Notes under the pieces: generated by a model
What the model saw: only the letters and a program-made list of their open reading frames with translations
The model's database searches: none
Told to the model about the DNA's origin: nothing
Assembly: GCF_900112485.1 (NCBI RefSeq)
Contig: NZ_FOMG01000016.1
Coordinates: forward strand, 28,132 to 92,131
Direction: 5' to 3'
DNA length: 64,000 nt
Source: Clostridium uliginosum
Lineage (GTDB): Bacteria; Bacillota; Clostridia; Clostridiales; Clostridiaceae
Made by a program: the position numbers and the translations under genes
Part shown: positions 63,876 to 64,000 of the stretch, piece by piece
How positions within the stretch are numbered: the stretch's first letter is position 1
Layout of the letters: each line of letters opens with the position of its first letter

Positions 63876-64000
63876 TAGTTTTCAATTTTATACATATATT
63901 TTTATGTAATTATATTATTTGATTGCATGACGATAAGAAGGTAAAGATACCTTCTCCATAATTTTACTATATTTCTTTATTTATGAAGCTTGCTGCTCAT
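63876..64000. other. Window edge
   Basis: The last 125 bases hold an AGAAGGTA/TACCTTCT hairpin (63939-63958). Minus-strand frames from the edge stop within about 25-55 bases, so the end of a gene may lie here, but its frame cannot be chosen. Confidence 0.35.

Overview
The window is AT-rich chromosomal DNA, most likely from a spore-forming Clostridium close to the C. butyricum / C. beijerinckii group. The reasons are the strong A/T bias at third codon positions, AGGAGG-type ribosome binding sites, choline/cell-wall-binding repeat proteins, a folate (THF) riboswitch on a folT-like gene, a Bacillus/Clostridium-type SOS box on dinB, and a complete bmp-nup-pdp-cdd-deoD nucleoside operon. Genus and species are inferences. 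No phage or plasmid genes and no intact transposase were seen.

Layout. 1-630 is the start of a GH4 6-phospho-glycosidase. 1258-11822 is an accessory island on the minus strand. In transcription order it holds a WYL-domain regulator, a two-helix membrane protein, a short dynamin-like GTPase, a full dynamin-like GTPase, a protein with two alternative C-termini across a dnaX-like slippery site, a HerA/DUF87-type ATPase with a glycine-zipper segment, an HNH/ENDO VII toxin-type nuclease whose start overlaps the ATPase stop, and a candidate immunity protein. I regard this as the most interesting gene system here: a possible conflict, defence or toxin-handling machine. 12017-15643 is a large BspA-type LRR surface protein. 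16329-31366 carries housekeeping and accessory genes (DegV, GDPD, HAD, membrane MutS-like, MCP, dinB, two CDF transporters, thioredoxin). 32413-35007 holds two cell-wall hydrolases. A tRNA-Glu(CUC) lies at 35420-35494. 36476-49424 holds zupT, a DUF4931 protein, a GH13 glycosidase, a DUF1002 protein, bacteriohemerythrin, a CorC-type transporter, a small siroheme reductase, two HD-GYP paralogues and folT. 50565-53796 holds a second DegV and a second MCP. 54363-61933 is the nucleoside uptake and salvage operon, including a deoC remnant. 62545-63564 is a LacI-type regulator with a perfect cre-like operator on its own promoter.

The second outstanding feature is what fills the intergenic space: roughly forty copies or fragments of long palindromic repeats. 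I group them by eye into families F1-F8. F1 has ends like AGGCACATGAAAGAAAATAA. F2 has ends like GGCTCTGTTTTAAAACCGTG. F3 is the ATGAATGG...GTGTTACATT family. F4 and F5 have GGGGCTGTCTCAGAAT ends. F6, F7 and F8 are smaller families. F2-F6 differ in their outer arms but share an inner hairpin with a fixed asymmetric internal loop (TTG-T-CC opposite GG-AG-CAA), and its apical stem shows compensatory changes between copies. F1 and F2 also share an exchangeable module (GCGAGCGTATGCGAGTCGAG-like). They look like a modular, non-autonomous family of structured elements. They abut gene ends, sit in leaders, and in one case supply the stop codon of dinB.

Family assignments come from motifs read by eye, with no database search. 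Start codons were moved from the longest frame wherever a better Shine-Dalgarno sequence favoured an internal start.
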